Below, in pieces: positions 57,701 to 64,000 of a DNA stretch of 64,000 bases (positions within the stretch are counted from its first letter, which is position 1; each line of letters opens with the position of its first letter). Made by a program: the position numbers and the translations under genes. Origin of the DNA: Owenia fusiformis. Its lineage: Eukaryota > Annelida > Polychaeta > Sabellida > Oweniidae. A model generated the notes under the pieces. The model was given only the letters and a program-made list of their open reading frames with translations. It searched no databases and was not told where the DNA came from. The DNA lies in the NCBI GenBank assembly GCA_903813345.2, contig CAIIXF020000007.1, forward strand, positions 5,215,730 to 5,279,729, given 5' to 3'.

Positions 57701-60700
57701 TCAAATGCCTTTTTCATGTAGCATCACTACACTATACAGTGGTCCAAAATAACTAACAAATACATGTAATTCACATGTTGGATTATTGATCATAGACACA
57801 AAATGTCCAATGTCACAGTCTTCTGTGACATAAGGAACAACCTAGATTAACACATAACTAAAGTAAAACTAACACAGATATATTGACGGAAAAGTTTGAG
57901 AATGCTCACAACTTTTCATAACAATGGCGAATCACGTGCATTCCACGTGTATCCCTGGGAATCACGTAAATGACTCAATCTATTAACAGAAAACACGAAC
58001 AACAAGCACCAAATATCTACATGCATCCTTGTCAAATCCTGAACAAAGATACAATTCACAAATAGTACTTAAACGATACCCGATGTTCAACTAAAATCTA
58101 CAGAAAAGTATGCAAAATTCTTGCATCATAAACATGTGCGAATCTTCAGCCTTTTGCCAAAGTTTTCAAGATCAAAATACACGAACAATAATTAATCAAA
58201 GTGTGCGGCTTTACCGACACATACAGTTAACATTGCAACTAAGAAAACAAACTAGGAATGAATCGCAGATGGCCACATATTAAGCTGCGACTTGAACCAA
58301 AAGTTCGAGAATTTCTCGACAGGCACCGTCTGAAAATGGCGAAAATATCTTCCCAGATTCTGAGACTTGAAACTTCAATTATCTACCAAAAATAAAGCTC
58401 AACTCACCACTGGATGTATCTCAACGTTGTTGACGATAATCCACAACAATATTAATCCTGTTTTTGAATGAAATAAACCAAGAATATCCAAAATAAAACC
58501 AAGTTAAAACACAATTAAAAAGTTCGACTCGGCGTTCCAAGTCCAAGAGAAATATGATTCACCTAGCTAGATCATGCAACAACTTCGTGTTCCGAAATCA
58601 GCGTTTTGATTGGCCGGCTCAAGGTTGTTTGTCGCTATAACAAATAAACGCCATCTATTGGCAGAAATATTACTACTTCTGAGCCCAAAACTCGCTAATA
58701 AAGTACCTTGAAACCATATAAAACAGAAAGACCTTATTGTTACGATGATTTAGATTGATACTTAAGACTTAATGACACCATCCAGTGAAGTCAAACGTGA
58801 ATGACAACTCTTAGAAAAGTTTAAATATCGGGACTGAACTCGATGGTTGTCACATTATCCCCCCCCCTTAGAAAAATGTTTGTCCTCAAACTGAAATCAA
58901 GAGTCCAAAATTATAACTAGGTTAAATATATAATGTCTTAATCAGTAAGGCTATGTATATAATCACATAGCTTATTAGCTTGTTAATGTCATGTTGATGT
59001 ATGTACTTCATCCAGATCATTGTCTCTATGGTTTGCATCTTGGCAGATGATTTGTTGACGTTCCTCAGTGGTTCACCCTGTACATGTAGTGTAGAAATGT
59101 CATAAATTTGTTACTCCTAGGTAACCACTGGAATTAAAATCACATTTTAGTACAAATATTATCATATATTCGGTTTATAAATGCTGAATTTACATTTTCA
59201 GCCTGTACCTCAGTCTTCTGAGATACTAGCATTTTGCAGCATATAATACTACATTGACAAAGTCAATAACACAATCTGGCAGATATATTCCAGATTTCAT
59301 CATAATAGATTATGATCACTACTTGGGTTTAATACACCAAGCTCATCTGTCCGATGGCCGACAGAAAAGACTCACATTATGAGGCAAGTGCGACATCAAG
59401 TGGATGCTCTGTGATCCACTATCTCCCGTATCCGAAATTTACCATAGCAAGGTGGTCTTGTGAATAAAGACAGGACTATGCGTATTTTGAGCGTGCACTC
59501 TCAAAACAACCAGAATAATACACTCCAATCACAACCCTGAATATAAATCACATTTTCAATTGGCAATGAGCAATTGTTGCACAATCTAGACACCTTCCCA
59601 CTATAAGCACTAAGACACCTGACCAAGGGTTTTGACAGAATATCCGTGCTTGAAACACTAGGCCTAGCGATCATTTTGATTAGGCTATGGTTTTTTACAA
59701 AAGTCAAATTTCAGGCTCACTTGAATATTCCTCACAACTTCACAATCGATAAACTACAATTCCTCCCCAATTGATAGGCCAATATAAATAGGATTATATA
59801 TACTATCAACAAGTTGCTCACTTAGTCCCAACAATGGTTCCGTTCCTTTGGACCAACAAGGCACTTATCTAAAAGGAGAAAGCCAAAAATTGTGTTAACT
59901 TCTAACACATTAATTCAGTTGAACAGGTTTACTTTCTTTACTAGTGACTGATTTCATAGTATGTGATACCTACTATCACTATACCACCCTGTTTACCACT
60001 GTTTCATGAACACATAACTGCATTAGACTCTTGGCCTTAAAACTTTCAGTATGCTGAATGCAGAAAAAGTGGAAAATATGAACAATAGAACTGAATTCCC
60101 TTGGATTCCATACTGTGGCTATTGGACTCACCACAATAATTCAAGTATACCAAATGGAATACTACACTATTTCTCCTTGATAAGTGAACACAAATACATT
60201 TGAACCATTATTAAGAGAAGGACATTGTACACTAAATAATGGTGTGAAAGGGGTTATATAACAACTACGAATAAACATCATTAAACAAGGCATATCCTTG
60301 CAGGGCATATCTTCAACTCTATGCGCATAAAAAACAGATGCTCAAATATAAGACTCTAAACTAATCATGAACAAGGATCATAGATGCTATGACCTTTACT
60401 TGACATATAAAAATGGCTACAGCTACATATCAGCCAAAATACAACATTGTCAAGATTTACATTTACCTACAACACCATCAAACAGTTCGTCTGATACACT
60501 TATAATCTCACTTATCATTTATTCCACAATCAGGGCATTGCCAAACAGTGTGCAATTTCACACATTCAACAAAACCTTCTAGCTTGGAAGTTTTGCTTTG
60601 GTTAACGATCTCCTCCATACAAACGGCTGGAGACCGGATATTCTCTTGGACAACGGAACACACGAGTCAGCAAACCATAATTCCAATGTATTTTTGGACA

Positions 60701-62957
60701 AAAAATACCTGTTACATAGTTAACTGATTTTACAGCTACAACACAATAACAAAATATTCCACCGATTCTGACACCATTTTGTAATGACCCGACTTGGTGT
60801 TGGCGGTTTAACGAGCGGTAATTAAATTGTCAGATCACCACAATAAAAATATTCTAGGGTTCACATGTAACGATCAAGTTACTATTGTGTTATAGCCTTG
60901 TCCACAGCAGCCTTCTGCAGTGGTTGGATTAAATCATCTTTTACAAAGTTCAAAAGATGGCAGCACTTGAACAATATGTCATCTGAATGACATAAAAATA
61001 GATGGCAGCATCTCACTATGCTCAGCCCATAATTGAACATAAGAAAAGCATGTAAATTTCTATAAATGTAAAACAAAACTTATTTATTGATCCTTTGTAC
61101 AAAAGTGGGTATTTATCTAACTGTATATGAAAAAGTTAAATCTAGAATTATCGTGAAATATAAGAGGAGGTGGTATTTGCAAGAGTAGCGGCATTCCGCG
61201 TATTCCTAACGATACTAGTGAGCACTTTATACAAAATATTAAGAACTGACAACCACAGTCTGTTAACTGTGAACAATGAAAATCATTTGTTTGGCTCTAT
61301 ATGAAAACCTAAAGCAGACTTCTGCCATTTGAGCTTATGTCCAAATAAAAATGCAAGATCCTCAAAATGAAATAACAATTACTGCCACTCTATTAACCTC
61401 AGAATTTATGCACAGAATACTAGCAAATCACAAAACAGAGAACTACGTATATACTAAGATATGTACATTAGAATTTATGCACAGAATACTGGCAAATCAC
61501 AAAACAGAGAACTATATACTAAGATATGTACACTAACACTAAACCTGAGTAACTATCACTACAATTCTGCATGATCAGTTACAATACATACTCATGTTCT
61601 GAGCCAATGCATCAAATGCCTTTTTCATGTAGCATCACTACACTATACAGTGGTCCAAAATAACTAACAAATACATGTAATTCACATGTTGGATTATTGA
61701 TCATAGACACAAAATGTCCAATGTCACAGTCTTCTGTGACATAAGGAACAACCTAGATTAACACATAACTAAAGTAAAACTAACACAGATATATTGACGG
61801 AAAAGTTTGAGAATGCTCACAACTTTTCATAACAATGGCGAATCACGTGCATTCCACGTGTATCCCCGGGAATCACGTAAATGACTCAATCTATTAACAG
61901 AAAACACGAACAATAAGCAGCAAATATCTACATGCATCCTTGTCAAATCCTGAACAAAGATACAATTCACAAATAGTACTTAAACGATACCCGATGTTCA
62001 ACTAAAATCTACAGAAAAGTATGCAAAATTCTTGCATCATAAACATGTGCGAATCTTCAGCCTTTTGCCAAAGTTTTCAAGATCAAAATACACGAACAAT
62101 AATTAATCAAAGTGTGCGGCATACACATACAGTTAACATTGCAACTAAGAAAACAAACTAGGAATGAATCGCAGATGGCCACATATTAAGCTGCAACTTG
62201 AACCAAAAGTTCGAGAATTTCTCGACAGGCACCGTCTGAAAATGGCGAAAATATCTTCCCAGATTCTGAGACTTGAAACTTCAATTATCTACCAAAAATA
62301 AAGCTCAACTCACCACTGGATGTATCTCAACGTTGTTGACGATAATCCACAACAATATTAATCCTGTTTTTGAATGAAATAAACCAAGAATATCCAAAAT
62401 AAAACCAAGTTAAAACACAATTAAAAAGTTCGACTCGGCGTTCCAAGTCCAAGAGAAATATGATTCACCTTGCTAGATCATGCAACAACTTCGTGTTCCG
62501 AAATCAGCGTTTTGATTGGCCGGCTCAAGGTTGTTTGTCGCTATAACAAATAAACGCCATCTATTGGCAGAAATATTACTACTTCTGAGCCCAAAACTCG
62601 CTAATAAAGTACCTTGAAACCATATAAAACAGAAAGACCTTATTGTTACGATGATTTAGATTGATACTTAAGACTTAATGACACCATCCAGTGAAGTCAA
62701 ACGTGAATGACAACTCTTAGAAAAGTTTAAATATCGGGACTGAACTCGATGGTTGTCACACTACCTTTTCCGATTTCAATGGCTTTCTTAAATCTCTTAA
62801 GCGGTGGGCCTGACGTAGTCCTACCGGGAAGATCTTCCTGTTTGCTAGCGATAGACAGGCCTTCTAGCACAGTACTAATCGTCGTTTTAGGCCCCATCTC
62901 CATGGCAAAATAGTCAATGAATCCTTCAATTCGGACGCAGATCAAATCGCCCGCCAT
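54731..62957 (-). CDS. unknown protein, two exons, intron hit by an LTR element
   Basis: Exon 1 (62765-62957) starts with ATG in AAGATGGCGGGCG and encodes MAGDLICVRIEGFIDYFAM onward, 64 residues ending KKAIEIGK, donor AAAAG|GTAG. Exon 2 begins at 55035 after TCATTTTCAG in the matching phase and reads DQTVRCFVRSSPKETKIEI, then KLGTFIEFEIEETKPC and NAFSMMMGQ. The frame stays open to a stop at 54731, but the part after a T-rich run (about 54835-54850) is doubtful: it may be intron or UTR. As read it gives about 165 residues. I do not recognise the family. Basic and acidic patches and no membrane segment suggest an intracellular protein. Further exons to the left may be missing. Confidence 0.5.
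55665..58854 (-). repeat. 3' LTR, interrupted by a 1.2-kb transposon
   Basis: 3,190 bp, of which about 1,204 bp is the nested insertion at 56434-57635 plus its 2-bp duplication. The rest aligns end to end with the other LTR. Confidence 0.9.
56434..57635. mobile_element. 1.2-kb TIR element nested in the 3' LTR
   Basis: The ends are CCCAGCCCATTGCCAGGTAT and its near-complement ATACCTGGCAATAGGCTGGG, flanked by a GA duplication. The other LTR gives the empty site (AAACCT-GA-GTAAC). The interior is rich in ACTTTCAGTATA motifs near both ends and lacks a transposase frame. Confidence 0.88.
58855..60779 (-). other. interior of the LTR element, no coding
   Basis: 1.9 kb without a frame longer than about 70 codons and without gag, protease, RT or integrase motifs. 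It carries the primer-binding-site-like sequence at its right end and the purine tract at its left end. Confidence 0.7.
60780..62760 (-). repeat. 5' LTR (empty of the nested element)
   Basis: 1,981 bp; on the plus strand it starts TGTAATGACCCGACTTGG and ends ATGGTTGTCACA. Small frames such as 60882-61076 are duplicated in both LTRs and are not genes. Confidence 0.9.
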
Positions 62958-64000
62958 CTTTTTTTTTCAAATTAAAGAGCACTGAACGAAATTTGGTTCA
63001 AATTTAGATCCCGGGGATCGATATTTGAGTGTGTTTGTTTTTTCTGATTTGCTCAAAATCGTGCACGCACGGGGACGCAAAACAAAGAATCAACTTCTTA
63101 TGGCCTAACCTTGTCAACTTGAAATGTTTACAGATGCAAGAGCAGACTAGTGCCAAGGTCTGATTAGGTTTTGGCCATGCTGGGTAAATTGCATGGTGGC
63201 CAGTTTGCTCTTCAAAGTGCAATATTTATCACTGTGTGTCTTGTTATTTCAACCTGGAGCAAATACTCCAACTAGGATCATCTCTCTTTGTTTGTATTTT
63301 TCTTCTCAAAATATTGCAGGAGCTTGTCAAAAAGCTTGTAGAATGTTCAAAACTTTCTATTTTGTGTATATTAGCAACCACAAGTATTGTGACACCGTAA
63401 ACATAGGCTGTGACATCATAATCTCTGTTAGTGACCTCACAAATATGAATTGAATTTTCTAACTTTTTGGGGTACTGTGATGTCATTTCTTTGTTCATGT
63501 GTTTGTAGTAACTGTTACTATTTAAAACAAGTGATCTCTCTCTATGACATCATTGGTAAAGTCTATAATGGAACCCAAATATGTTCCCAAAGCAACTAAA
63601 TATAAAACAAGAAAATTTGCTGTAGGCTATTATGCAAAATTCTGTAATCTGTCAATTTTAAAATGTAATGTTATACAAATATTGAATGATGTGGAGTTCA
63701 AGTTTTAAGTTGGATATCTGTATATTTCTGAGGGTGTATTTACCTGGACCATACTTCATAAAAAATCTTTGACAAATAACATACCAGTTGATTTGTTTGG
63801 TTCACATTTTATATGCTGATGCCCCAGGGACATAGGATGGTGCTCAATATATAATAAGCCTCCATTTTCAGAGAAAATATCATTTTTATAATTAGACAAA
63901 TACCAGTTACCCTGTTTTATAGGCTTATGGCCATAGGACCTCTCTAACATCATATCACATAATGATGGAGAGATTTTGCCAAGAGGAGACAATGTAACTT
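62958..64000. other. upstream of the unknown gene; repeats
   Basis: A poly(A)-like run on the minus strand precedes its ATG. 63073-63106 is an exact inverted copy of 54754-54787. 63133-63205 is a direct copy of 54337-54410. 63.74-63.97 kb holds two diverged units of the 52.9-54.1 kb array. No gene is supported. Confidence 0.5.

Larger units (their letters stand above)
55665..62760 (-). mobile_element. non-coding LTR retrotransposon (LARD-like, Gypsy-type ends)
   Basis: Two direct LTRs of about 1.98 kb with TG...CA ends bound 1.93 kb of internal sequence. The 4-bp target duplication is CTAC (55661-55664 and 62761-62764). On the minus strand the 5' LTR is 60780-62760. A primer-binding-site-like TGGTGTCAGAATCGG follows at about 60776-60762, and a purine tract AAGGGGGGGGATAA directly precedes the 3' LTR (58855-58868). 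These signs set its orientation. No gag-pol frame exists in the interior, so it would depend on another element's proteins. I count only about seven differences between LTRs by eye, so the insertion is young. Confidence 0.9.

Overview
The window is eukaryotic, AT-rich, intron-rich and crowded with transposons. The interrupted genes use GT-AG introns and are plainly metazoan. The repeat types (GTCCGTCCG-flanked tandem arrays, a split-direct-repeat tyrosine-recombinase retroelement, LINEs with esterase-like ORF1) fit a marine invertebrate, most likely a lophotrochozoan such as a bivalve. That placement is an inference; the sequence alone does not fix the species.

Layout. 0-9 kb: a degenerate receptor fragment, a broken minus-strand LINE (about 1.6-6.55 kb) and a minus-strand rhodopsin-like GPCR with one frameshift (7.0-8.7 kb). 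9-12.5 kb: non-coding, holding a 1.17-kb TIR transposon with a clear target duplication. 12.5-43.4 kb: a plus-strand gene of 29 coding exons for the ciliary protein DLEC1/CFAP81. Its exon phases close exactly into a 1,672-residue frame. Its introns hold a foldback MITE, an inverted-minisatellite element, LINE relics, a 6.9-kb Ngaro-like retroelement and a 2-kb satellite rich in AGGTCA-type half-sites. 46.7-51.5 kb: RAB18 on the minus strand, six coding exons and 206 residues, tail-to-tail with DLEC1. 52.9-54.2 kb: a tandem array rich in AAGATGGCGGC-like motifs. 54.7-63 kb: a minus-strand gene of unknown function, two exons visible. A 7.1-kb LTR retrotransposon without coding capacity sits in its intron, four bases after the 5' splice site, and one of its LTRs carries a further 1.2-kb transposon.

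The host genes are not a pathway cluster. DLEC1 is an axonemal protein, RAB18 a membrane-traffic GTPase, the GPCR a sensory or signalling receptor, and the last gene is unassigned. The most notable signals are insertions and tandem duplications lying on or next to splice sites: the donor-copy array after DLEC1 exon 25, the Ngaro-like element ending 27 bp before DLEC1 exon 21, and the LTR element inside the donor of the unknown gene.
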